Assembly (NCBI GenBank): GCA_001599595.1
Contig: BCHH01000001.1
Coordinates: forward strand, 1,577,935-1,641,934
Direction: 5' to 3'
Source: Beverwykella pulmonaria
Taxonomy: Eukaryota; Ascomycota; Dothideomycetes; Pleosporales; Melanommataceae
Length of the DNA: 64,000 nt
The translations under genes and the position numbers were made by a program. How positions within the stretch are numbered: the first letter of the stretch is position 1; every line of letters begins with the position of its first letter. Under the pieces are notes generated by a model that worked only from the letters and a program-made list of their open reading frames with translations, had not been told where the DNA came from and searched no databases. Below are positions 43,976-55,145 of this stretch, one piece after another.

Positions 43976-45192
43976 ATCGATTTCGCGTAGCTTCGTGCGA
44001 CGCTACCGGTGCGAGAGATTCATAGTTATACGGGTTTAAAGATAAAATTGTCGTTCAAACCAGCGTCATCGATTTGGGCGCTTGGACCACATCTTATTTG
44101 CTCCACGCGTTTACCTGTTCACGTGCACGGCGCTTTCACAAATTGTCAATACATTCACTGTCTTGTCTACACCAACGCAAGCGCTGATTCGAAGAGACTC
44201 TGTTAAAGGTATCACACAGGTGTTTGATAACAGTTGTTGTCGCAATGACCTCACAATCCTCCCAGACTTTACTGTATTTAGAAGCATCTTCTCCACACTC
44301 TGCGAAACGTGCACGATCTCCAGAGCCAACGCTGTTTTACTGCAGGTTCGCTCGGCTATATAAAACCCAAAGAATGGTATGTGAGATTAAGGAGTGGGCG
44401 GAGGGTAGAATTGAAACATTGGGCAGACACATGAGCCAATAGCAGGAGACAAGTCCATGAGCAGCAAACCACAGGTCAAATTGGGAGAAGACGGCTGCGG
44501 GCGGTAAAAACAACGTGGCTCCGCTACCTTCTAAAGCAACCACTATGTGAGGGTGGCTTTCTGTACTTGTATTTCCTTGTAATTCTTCTAAGTCATTGGA
44601 CGTTCTCTTAGTTGCCACATTTGCCCAGCCTGTCTCTCGATTCTTTCTGTTGTACCGATTCCAGCGGTGTGTACAGAAGTATCTTTAGTAAATGAATGCC
44701 ATGTCTGCATGGTTGGTGAGATGTGGCCACAATGATGGTTAAAATTTTAGGAATAGAGTACAGCGTTCAAGGAAACTACAGGCACTCATAGGCCAAGTAA
44801 CCTACGATATTTAAATGACATATCACCTACGCACAGAGCTAGACCGTGTCCTGCCTTTATCGTAAATGGCGGTGTTCCCATAGGTAGGATATACGCGACC
44901 GGCATCCCAATCGAGCATATCCGATGTAGGACAAAGTCACATATAGTCTCTGCAGGAAGCTCCATGGAAATTCGATGGGAAACACTGAGCATCGAAAAGC
45001 GGACGCTGCAGGAATAGACTCAACCAGTATCTTTTGATGATGGGCTACCAATTTGAGAACATGGTGTTTTGGTGCTGCTATAAAACGAACAGCCATCTTG
45101 CAATACATGCACAGAAAACCCATCCTATGCTCCTTACTTCCAGACTCTATGCATGTCTCATGCCCGTGCCGTGGCTGTCCAACTGACAGCCC
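43976..45192. other. Spacer ligase I/Thr-RS
   Basis: 1.2 kb between tandem minus-strand genes. Holds the ligase promoter (ACGCGT at 44105) and the Thr-RS 3' flank. Only short frames occur; none recognisable. Confidence 0.5.
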
Positions 45193-47816
45193 TTAGATCT
45201 TGTTCTCAAGTCTCCGCTCATCCCGCAATGACACCAGCTTCTTCAATGCTTCATCAAGCGGGATGATCTCGCCTCTCTGCTGCGTAGCTTGATCGTCCCT
45301 GTTCCTGATGTTCACCGTCTTGCTGCTCTGTTCCTCGGCACCAACCACGAAGATGAAGTTATACAACTGGAGCTGGCCTGTGCGAATCTTCTTCTGCATC
45401 GTGTTGCCGCTGATGTCGATGTCGGCATGGAGACCCTGCGCACGCAGCTGTGATTGCACTTCTTTGACGTAATCGTTGACGGCTGGCATGACAGGGACGA
45501 CAAGGACTTGGCGGGGTGAGATCCAGAAGGGCCAGCGACCAGCGAAGTGTTCTGTGGCAATACTGTATCGTGTCAGTGGAAACGTTTGAGTTTGTCAAAT
45601 AATGCGAGACTTACGCAATGAACCGCTCGAATGATCCGTAGATAGCACGATGGATCATGACGGGACGTGCGTATCCTTGCTGTGGTGGCTCCGTCTTCTT
45701 CGCAACCATTTTTTCTGGTGCTGCTTCGCCCTCGACTTTCGGCTCTTTCGGCTCCTTTGGTTCCTTTGGCTCCTTTGGTTTTTCTTCCTTAGGTTTGTCA
45801 TCCTTGGGTTTCGCTGCTGCTACTTCGGACGTCATGTATTCGAGTTCGAATTGGTTTGGAAGCTGGAAATCAAGTTGGATCGTGGCACACTGGTACTCTC
45901 TCTTGAGCGCATCACAGATCGTAATATCGATTTTGGGCCCATAGAAAGCGCCATCTCCAGGGTTCAATTCCCAAGCGCCTCCTCCTTCAGCCGTGAACTG
46001 GTTGAGAGCTTCCGTCAGCTTCGCTTCGGCCAAGTTCCACGTCTCGATCTCTCCAAGGAATCCGTCTGGGCGCGTGCTGAGTTTCAACTTGAACGTGTAG
46101 CCAAACTTTCCGTACACCTCTCTTAGAAAATCAAAGAGCCCGGAAATTTCCTCCGTGATCTGGTCTTGCGTGCAGAAGATATGCGTATCATCCTGCTGGA
46201 AACGTCGAACTCGCGTCAATCCCGTGAGTGCTCCCGATGCCTCGTTTCGATGAAGAATACCAAAATCGGCCATACGAATTGGAAGCTCTCGGTAGCTGCG
46301 TTCGCGGTGCTTGAACACGAGGCAGTGACCGGGGCAGTTCATGGGTTTCAACGCCCACTTCTCCTTCTCGACGTCGAACGTGAACATGTCTTCGTGATAG
46401 TGCTGCCAATGGCCAGAGAGTTTCCACAGCTCAGCATTGAACATGTTCGGCGTCCCAACCTCCTGGTAACCACGCTTCCAGTATTCCTGGCGGAGGAATG
46501 CCATAAGCGTGTTGTAGATAATCATGCCGTGCGGTAAGAAGAAGCAACATCCCGGACTCCATTCGTGGAAGAAGAAGAGCTCTTGCTCCTTGCCAATCTT
46601 TCGATGGTCTCGCTTCGCCGCTTCCTCAAGGTACTTGAGATGTGCCTGCATTTGGTCCTTATCCGGGAACGAGATACCGTAGATGCGCTGCAGACTGTCG
46701 TTGTTAGCGTCGCCGAGGAAGTAGGATGCCGAGTTCTTCATGATCTTGAACTGCTTTATCCTTCCTGTATGGGGTACGTGAGGTCCTCTGCACAGATCGA
46801 TGAGGGGTCCGTTGCGATATACCGTCGTGAACGTTCCATCTGGAATCTTGTCTTTGATGATGTGTTGTTTGTAGGGATTGGACTTGAACATCTCTAGTCT
46901 AAATGAGGAAAGTCAGTTATGATAGCTCGCCCTCCAAGCGGAAGCACTTACAGGTCATCTTTGGAAAGACTAAGTCGCTGGAAGACCTGCTTCTCCTTGA
47001 CAATCTTGCTAACAATGTCCTCGAGTGGTTTGTGATCAGCGTGCTCGACCGCAGCCTTCTCGGGGAGAGCCATCTGGGATACAATTAGCAAGCATCTTCG
47101 GTTTAGCGAATCAGACAAACCTCGTAGTAGAAGCCGTCCTCAATTGGAGGTCCAATGCACAGGTCGCAACCAAATCGGCGCTCAGAAGCTTCTCCTAAGA
47201 TATGAGCGCTCGAATGCCAGAAGACCTTTTTGCCCTCAGGGTGTTCGAAGGGAAGCAGCTCCAAGCGGCAGCTCTTCTCCAGCGGCCGCTCTAGATCCCA
47301 TAGCGTCTCATTGTCCGTTCCCTTGTCGATGCGGGCGATGACCGTGCGCTCAAACAAGCTCTTGCTGATTCCTCTCGCGATGTCGGCCGGGCTTGTGACC
47401 CACGATTCTCCTACTATGATCTTGCCATCCTCGAGTGTGACATCAATCTTCTCTATAGTTCAGAGGATGTGTCAGTGAAAGGGAAACCATTGCGGGTTCG
47501 GAGAGTGGACTCGTACCGCGGGGCTTCTGGGCAATGTCCTCGTCGTACTTGGCCTTTAGCTTCTCACTGGTGGTCAATCAGCATGGAATGATATATGGAA
47601 AGTGCTTTGGGCTTACAATATTTGGATTCGGTGGTCGATGAATGCTGGTGGGGGACTGAGTTCCGTGGGTCGTCCATCACCACCATCGCCACCTTTCTTT
47701 TTCTTCTCTTTCTTTTCTTTGGGGGCTTTGGGCTCTTTGGCCACCTTCTCGGGATTTGGGTTATTTGAAACTGCTAGATCTTTGACGCCCTCGGCGACGG
47801 CCTTGACAGCGTCCAT
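45193..47816 (-). CDS. THS1: Threonyl-tRNA synthetase, cytoplasmic
   Basis: Class IIa synthetase that attaches threonine to tRNA-Thr. Six exons (47816-47617, 47566-47517, 47452-47121, 47073-46952, 46898-45615, 45562-45193) join to 785 residues. A Lys-rich N-terminal extension ([11 protein letters not shown]) replaces a mitochondrial presequence. A TGS-type domain, the editing-domain-like [16 protein letters not shown] and the class II core follow: [20 protein letters not shown], motif 2 [20 protein letters not shown] and motif 3 [19 protein letters not shown] Lys/Pro/Glu-rich insert with KEP repeats ([15 protein letters not shown]) sits just before motif 3. The anticodon-binding domain ends at [11 protein letters not shown]. 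Divergent from GAR1. Confidence 0.95.
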
Positions 47817-48192
47817 GTTGCAAGTTGGTGTAGTGGTCGAGTCGGATGCCCCCTCGAGGCGGTGGGGTATTTAACACCAAACAACTGCGTCTCTGAGTCA
47901 GTTTCGCGCCAAGATTGATGATTCACTGGGCGTATGAGGACAATTTCCGTACCTCAATGTTATCAGTGAGGGTGAGTCTTACGTGTGTAAGCAGTCACTG
48001 GAGCACGACTCACTACCCTCTTCACATGGTGGGGTGTGGCTGATGTGGCTGGTGTAGCTGCCCGTATGTCATTGGCTCAGATGGAAGAATAATTCGCCGA
48101 TGCGCCGACAGATTTTCGCGATTTTCCTTCGAGCTTCAAGTGCACCGAACTTCTTACGACAATTGCCCGCACATCACCCCAACCTGTACATC
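47817..48192. promoter_or_regulatory. Divergent THS1-GAR1 promoter
   Basis: 376 bp between the two start codons. An in-frame upstream ATG for GAR1 occurs at 48100 (see findings). Confidence 0.45.
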
Positions 48193-49064
48193 ATGTCTTT
48201 CCGTGGTGCACCTCGAGGCCGCGGCGGCGGCGGTTTCTCTGGAGGACGTGGTGGCTTTGCCCCTCGTGGTTCGTGCAGTTTTCAAGCTCTGCTCGCTGTG
48301 CGACCGCTAATCGTTTCCCAGGGCGCGGCGGCGGTGGTGGTTATGGAGGCGCACAGTCGTTCGGACCTCCGACTCAAGTCTTCGGTATGATTCTAATTTT
48401 GTTGGCTGTAGCAGAACTCTTCTGACAAAATTGGCAGAAATGGGTACATTCATTCATGACGTCGAGGGTGAGATACTTTGCGAATCGGTTAACACCAAGA
48501 TCCCCTACTTCAATGCGCCCATATACCTCGAGAATAAGGTGCGCTTCTTCAAGATATGCCTCGTTTGCTATTGCGGAAGCTAATTACAGCTTAGACGCCC
48601 ATCGGAAAAGTCGACGAGATCCTCGGGCCAATTAACTCAGTATACTTTACCATAAAACCTCAGGAGGGAATACAAGCAAAGAGCTTCAAATCAGGCGACA
48701 AGTTTTACATCGGTGGAGATAAGCTCCTGCCTCTCGAGAAGTCAGATTTCCTCCATTGCAATCAGAAAGCTGCTAAACGCTTCCCAGATTCCTTCCCAAG
48801 CCGAAACCGGCACCAGGAGCCCCCAAACCCAAGAGAGCAGGCGGTGCTGGACGCGGACGAGGAGGTTTCGGCGACCGCGGTGGTGGTAGGGGTGGGCGAG
48901 GCCGAGGAGCACCTAGAGGACGAGGAGGTTTTGGAGATCGCGGCGGGCGAGGAGGCTCACGAGGATTCGGTGGCGGCGGTGGTTTTGGAGGCAGGGGTGG
49001 TAGCGGGGGTTTCTCAAGAGGTGGCAGAGGGGGTGGAGGCTTCGGAGGACGAGGACGAGGTTAA
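48193..49064 (+). CDS. GAR1: H/ACA snoRNP protein Gar1
   Basis: Nucleolar component of H/ACA snoRNPs, which pseudouridylate rRNA. Exons 48193-48268, 48322-48384, 48438-48538, 48595-48740 and 48788-49064 join in frame to 220 residues, normal for fungi. Two glycine/arginine-rich (GAR) domains flank a conserved core: [20 protein letters not shown], then [40 protein letters not shown] and [20 protein letters not shown]; the C-terminal GAR domain has FGGRGRG. The intron between core halves ends at a TTAG acceptor; the fourth donor is GTCAGA. Divergent from THS1. Confidence 0.96.
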
Positions 49065-49664
49065 AACCGACCTCTTTCGTGTTCTACGTATTCTTATGCG
49101 GGCTAGGCCTGAGGTATCATTCCTCTCTTATGGCCATCTTCGGCGTTTCAGGGGCTCGTTTGGATGGGTTTCTACTGTAAAATTTCTCTGGCGCTATGTA
49201 CGGGAGCGAATACAAGATACCTGCGTATTGTCTTTGAAGTCTTCAACCTCCCGCAGAAATTGTACTCATGTCTTAGACATGCCTGCATCTCTAGCTTAGA
49301 CCCGTGTGCGCAGTACGCAAGCAATCAAGACCTGCGCCTTAAACAAAGCTTGCTGATATGCACCGCCTGAAGCGCAAACCATGAGCACGAAATGACGGCA
49401 GGTCACGAGCGTGTGGCTGATCCACTGGCTGATTGGTCGGCTGCTGATGACGTCCACGGAATGGCTGAGAACTTGACCTTGAATCTGAATCGACCGCACG
49501 CCGACGCATTCACGAAAGCGCGCCGTTCACTCCTACTCCCTCTTTCTCCATATATACCTCGGTCCTCTCCCTCGCTTAAGCCCTATCCAACTGCTAATCC
49601 CTCTCCGACATAATCCCTTTCATCGACCCTTCCGAACAAACCGCAGAGTCTTCCACGAACAACC
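49065..49664. other. Spacer GAR1/CHO1
   Basis: 600 bp, 3' flank of GAR1 and promoter of CHO1. A CT-rich leader (about 49525-49625) precedes the CHO1 ATG, common in fungal promoters. No gene seen. Confidence 0.45.
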
Positions 49665-50566
49665 ATGTCTCGAAGAAACGGCGCGCCTGTGGGCCCCAAG
49701 GACGCTGCACCGCTGCAAAGTAAGAACTATCCCAAAGCACGATAAGAAGAAAAGTTACTGATAGTGCGAACAGCGGAAGACAAGCAAGCCCGTCTCCTCT
49801 CCACCGAAGCCGGGCACTTCTCCCTTGTCCGGGCGCTGCACATGGCAGACTTCATCACAGAGCTGAACGGTACGAACACCTTCCCATACGCGCTCTGTGC
49901 ACTTGCACTTGCTGACAGAGGGGGTATATAGGCTTCTGCGGCGTCATGTCCGTTTTTTCTTCCCTGCGCTACTGTGTCGGTGACGACCCGAATAACTACA
50001 CGAATCTGTACCTGGCGCTGGGATTTATTCCTCTAGGCCTATTCTTCGATTTCATGGATGGCAAAATCGCGCGCTGGAGGCAGAAGGCCAGTTTGATGGG
50101 CCAGGAGCTTGACTCCCTGGCAGATCTGGTAGGTTTCTCTCCCTTTCATTCCCACCCTATCCTCTGTGAGATCTTGGACTAATATACATACCAACAGATA
50201 TCCTTCGGCGTCTCTCCCGCCGCAGCCGCCTTCTCCCTCGGCCTGCGCACCCCCCTCGACCACCTGCTACTCACCTTCTTCGTGCTGTGCGGCCTGACCC
50301 GTCTGGCACGCTTCAACGTAACTGCAGCCATGGTGCCCAAAGACGCGTCCGGAAAAGCCGCCTACTTCGAGGGTACCCCTATCCCCATGTCTCTTATCCT
50401 AGTGCAGATTATGGCATACTGGGTGTATCAGGGCTGGACGCTGGAGAATGTTCCTTGGGGAACCATGTTCACGGGGACGTGGGCCGAAGTGCATCCCGTG
50501 GTGGGCATGTTTGTGCTGCATGGGTGTTTGATGGTTAGCAAGACGATTCATATTCCAAAGCCGTAG
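49665..50566 (+). CDS. CHO1: Phosphatidylserine synthase (CDP-diacylglycerol-serine)
   Basis: ER-membrane enzyme that makes phosphatidylserine from CDP-diacylglycerol and L-serine. Exons 49665-49719, 49774-49869, 49932-50128 and 50198-50566 join in frame to 238 residues. The CDP-alcohol phosphotransferase signature D-x2-DG-x2-AR-x8-G-x3-D-x3-D is complete: [10 protein letters not shown] then GQELDSLAD, immediately before the intron at 50129. Several hydrophobic segments ([54 protein letters not shown]). Serine-type enzyme is chosen over other CDP-alcohol transferases from the [18 protein letters not shown] and [10 protein letters not shown] blocks. Slightly shorter than the yeast protein. Confidence 0.93.
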
Positions 50567-51263
50567 TTGGGAGTGTAAAGAGCTGGGTCGTGGGTGAGGA
50601 GTGTCGTTGGCGCATACAACACATTTGGGTGTGCATCTTAAACCACAGGCCCGGTTACAGGGTGCCCAAAATCCCATTCGTGAGGCCAAGATCCGGAAGC
50701 AGAATGATGGTTTGATATATGACCCAAACAATAGAAATTTCATGCGAGTCTCATGGTAGAAAGTCGGATATATCACTGAACCCACTGTGGCTGGAATAGT
50801 TGAATGTTATATATATCAACTCATTAATTAATTATTACTGCATGCCTCGCAGTAGCCGCATAGTTTGGTGTTACTGTTCCTGGAAAATCTCTGGAAAATC
50901 CGAGTATTACATCCCACGACTCAATCTTAAAGTTGCATGTATCGTCTGATCCATCTCATCCCACCCGCCTCTTCCTTCCTTCCGACCGCCTGGACGTTGG
51001 GCCTCAATGATTCGATTGGATAACATTATACAGGCGAAAGAATGACGCCCTTATATGCAGTTGAGCCCTTCAGGAGCCCAACAGACGGCTGAATTACCGA
51101 TAAAGGAGAATGATACCGCCAATGGCATGCAAGATCAGGAAGAAGCAAGAGGATTAGAGGCAGGACGATGAGTCTTGGCGATGCAGGATGCGGCTACCCA
51201 AGTGCAGCCAAATTCTATGTTTGAGAAAATCAAAGCGTGAGGTATAAGATATGAGAGGAGCGC
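50567..51263. other. Convergent spacer CHO1/metalloprotease
   Basis: 697 bp between converging 3' ends; AT-rich stretch near 50810-50840. Nothing else recognised. Confidence 0.45.
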
Positions 51264-53808
51264 TCATCGAACGATGATCAACGAGAAACCGTCGACCCAT
51301 TGTGCACAGGATCCGGATATGCCGCCGATACTGTAACCTCGTGGAGGGATAAGTGTGTGCCTGAACATAGTGAGTCAAAATACACAAATTAATAATACCA
51401 CAGTGAGTACATACCCGCTGCCACCAGTGGGGCTGCCAAACCACTCACTCTTTCGCCCCAAGCTTGTCAATATTTGAAGACCGTCGATCCATAGTCCGGC
51501 TCGGAGCGCAAAGCCTAATAAATGCTCTCCTTTTCGTGTATCTAGCGAAAACTCGGAACCGCCGGGTTTCCCGCCTCGTTTGCCAAACAATTGGCTTTCA
51601 CCGTCTTCGTAGAAAAACTCGATGCCATCGAGGGCCAATCCATGGTAGACTTTGATCGACAAAAGAAGTTTCGTTTGAATATGAGCACTCTCCAGGATCA
51701 GCTCTTGCGGCTCGGAGCCTTGCATTTGCGAATAGCCCAACTTGCTACCGCGGTAGCCCCATCGTCCATCTGGGAGTCGCACTCGTGCTAACTTTTGGTT
51801 CACAAGCTGGCTAAAGTCTTCGACCACGTGTTTTCCGCCGCCAGCAGAAAATATTTCAAGCTTTAACCGCAAGTTGCGCTTCTCCTTGGGCAACAATCCG
51901 CGAAGATCGGCGTCGACAAGGGCGACCTGACGTGGGAATTGGTTCTCGAATTCGGGCCACTCGCGCCAGTAGTGGCAAACCTCGTCGCCCTCTGTGTAAA
52001 GCTCGACCCAGGCAATTCCTGACTTTGAAGTCGCAATCACGCCGCCCTGGCCATTGTCCACCGTCCATACTTGCACGCTGCCATCTCCGACTCTAGTGTC
52101 AATGGGAATCCCAAAGCATGGATGGAAACGGAAGCGCAGAGCGTCTAGCCTGTGCCACCTGCACTCGTCTTCAGGCAGTACCAGTCTTTGACCGGGAGAT
52201 TTGGTGCGGGTCGAATAGGGTTCGCGGCAAGTGAAGGTGCGATTCAATGTGACATAGTCGCGCATCATGACTCCGGATTCTTGGTGAGGGCAACCGAATA
52301 AATGACCCGTTTCGTGTAAATGAGCGCCAATTCCAATGTTGGCCGCCTCCCAATTACTCCCCGACTCATTAAGATCGTTAGCAACAAATTCAGTATCGGT
52401 ACGCGTGCAATCCTGGAAAGCCTGCCAGACTTCTTCGATGCTTGATGGGTAGCTCTGAAGAGCGTGCGACCCGAAGATGCCGAGCTGCAGGTCTCCAACC
52501 CCCCCACCTAGGGCAGCGTGTCCTCGAATCGTCTTCTCCTTCGTGTCCCAGTGCGTGTCAAGGAACAGACAAGACACGTAGAGTTTCTGCCCTGGTTTTG
52601 TCTGGAAGTAGTTCTGCACTGCTTCCGCGGCAATGTCAAAGAGGGCCCCCTTCTTTGTTGCCTTGTCATACTGCTGAGCAATGTCTAGATTGTTAATTTC
52701 GGCCACAGTCTTGCTCGATCGAATGATGTGGATCTTGGCCTGCGTTCGGAATTGGCCTGTCCCCCAGTCTTGGTAGCTTAGGGTTCCAGGTTCCCAGGCG
52801 TCCTCGAATCGAAAGCATCTTCTACCGAACCCGTGGCGGTTCATTTGCTCGCCGGTGAAGGCTTGCCAAAGGTACGCAGCCATGCGAAATTTCTTGGTGG
52901 CAAGATCCAGTCCATTTCCTTCTCGTTGGATGCGGTCGGGCATAGCATCATACGTTGCAGCCGAGTCACAACCTAGTATGATGGCTAGCTGAAGAGGTGG
53001 CAGGTTGCTCAAAGGCAAATAATTGACGTTCAGGAAAGAAGCATGGGAGGGAATCGAGGTATTGCTCGTTGACACTTTTGGCGAGCTGAAATCCAAACGA
53101 ATTCGGTTCCATCCCGGTTCAAGATGGATAAGAGCTTTGAAGTAGGAGTCGCTGACTGGCCAGGCGGTGGGTGGGAAGCGACCTTGATGGTGGTTGATTG
53201 TTACGGTGCCGTCCAGCGGCCGGTGTGACGACTCGCCGATCTGCCCGAATATGAGGAGCACCTGCTGGTGTACCTATCCATGTTATATCAGCTACCAATT
53301 CCCAAGAGCCGGCAAAGAGGCTTCTTACCCACGATCCTTCCGAAACGGACAGCACACGCGGCGCAAGCAATGACGAGGGATTGATGGACATTTGGGCCAC
53401 GCCGTTCGAGGTGACTGACGTCATGCCCTGGGAGATGGTGTTAGCGACGAGTCTGTCAAGGAGCTTGGTACAGCACTGTGTTCCACGTACGTTCATGCTG
53501 TAGCGCTTCGACGTGTTGATGTCAGGCCGCGGCGGCCGTGAATGAGGGAGAGGCGGTGTCCCACTTTTGGGAGCTCTGGGCTGCACAACACCATCCTCGG
53601 AGATGGACGACTGGGTGGGCGTGGTTGAGGTAGCTGCAGATGCCACGGCGGGCGAGCTCAGGGTGGACGATGACTTCCTCTGGGCCACGCCATTGCCATT
53701 GGGAACAGGCGAGTGGCCATTGCTGATGGCCTGGGCTTTCTTCTCGTTTGTCTTGATGCTTGATCTCCAGCTACTCTTTCTGCGCAAGCTCTTTAGGAAG
53801 GAAGGCAT
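51264..53808 (-). CDS. Putative zinc metalloprotease with jacalin-like domain
   Basis: Related to yeast YIL108W, a poorly characterised family. Exons are 53808-53492, 53428-53329, 53273-51415 and 51360-51264, giving 790 residues. If the 63-nt intron at 53429-53491 is retained the frame also stays open (811 residues). The N-terminus is basic and Ser-rich (MPSFLKSLRRKSSWRSSIKT) with no signal peptide. The zinc site HLHETGHLFGCPH (HExxHxxGxxH) is near residue 459. A Cys-containing region after it (RTFTCREPYS, EDECRWHRLD) and a C-terminal jacalin-type beta-prism follow, ending RGYSIGGISG..WVDGFSLIIV. Substrate unknown. Divergent from WHI5. Confidence 0.85.
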
Positions 53809-55145
53809 CACCGGGAATGCTGCGGACTAGAGTTGTGAAGGACAGCTACGCTCTCATGAGAGCAGGGCGCGGCGCCGGAAACGACAGAGTGGAGAGCTAG
53901 CGCAAGCTACCGGTGTTGAGACGTGGGAGGGCGTGGAGGTGTTTCCGGAAGGCCTGATTGAATGCGGATACGGGGAACAAGCGAGCGAGGGAGAGGTCGA
54001 CGGCAAGAGGGAGCGAGTGTGAGTGAAGGTCAATGTCTGCGGAGCTGCAAGCAAGGTTGGTGTTGAAGATGTGAGCAAGACAGAAGCGGCCGATAAACCT
54101 GCATGCGGCGGACCTGGAACTAGGCACACAGATGGATGTCTGGGAAATCGCCTCTTCCGCAGACCCGCAGACGACTACTGCGCGCGCACACACGCTGGAC
54201 TGCAACTTGGACGATGCAGGCGGCGACGGCCATGGAAGGAATAGTCCATCGAAACAATGCGGTCGCACAGCTTCATTGTGGCTTCCCATGTGTGAAACAA
54301 CATTATGACGTGAATGCGCCGTGCCGTGCCAAGCCACGCAGCCGCAGCATCCGCTGTGGCGCACGATGCCTCCCTGGCCACAGTGCAGCGAGAAAGCCCC
54401 TTCTGCAGACGCTTCCGGAGCGCTTCTCCAGCGCCGTGATGTACATAAGAGACACGTAGACTGAGCGGGAGCGAAGCCGCAGTCTTGTCGTCCTCGCGGC
54501 CCCTTTCTTCTCGAATCGAAGAGACACGTCCTCGGCACTCGATCCGCCACACCTGTGTCTTGGAAGCGTCGCAATTCGCAGATTCGACATGTTGGGTTGC
54601 ATCCACTCTGCAGGGATCGCTGATAAGCGGCTCGTGACAGGGCTAACGGCGTGCTGCATCAGCATAACGGCTGGCGTCCAAAGTTACAGCTGTCAGCTTT
54701 GAAAACACCGAAACCAGCCTGCCCCGTCTGTAATAAGAAGGCTCCAGCGCCGGCGGGTAAAATTATACGTGCAGCTAGTATCGACCGTGCTGAACGACCT
54801 CCCTGGGACCTGCACTGGTCGCCCGTCCCCTTTGGCGCCTACCACAGCACGCGGTAGAGATGAATTGATCCTGCTGCTCCACTCGACCGCGCGCCCGATT
54901 CACCGTCTTGGGCAGCGCGTCCGGGAGTGCAAAGACTCGACAAGCGCCTCATATCCAATTCCAAGCGTCGTGCCTGTTCCTGCCCAGTGCTCCCGTCGCC
55001 CTGTGGAGCTATCCCACTTTCCGTCTAACCCGGCTCTCGCATTCCTCCGCCGGCTGCTCAGCTTTGCAACACCAGCCGCCTTGAAACACTTGCATGAGAA
55101 CATCTGCTCTGCTCTCCTCTCGCCCCCTCTGCGACTGTCTCCGCC
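53809..55145. promoter_or_regulatory. Divergent spacer metalloprotease/WHI5
   Basis: 1.34 kb between start codons. No convincing gene; overlapping open frames on both strands here are short and mutually inconsistent. A pyrimidine-rich leader lies directly upstream of the WHI5 ATG. Confidence 0.45.
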
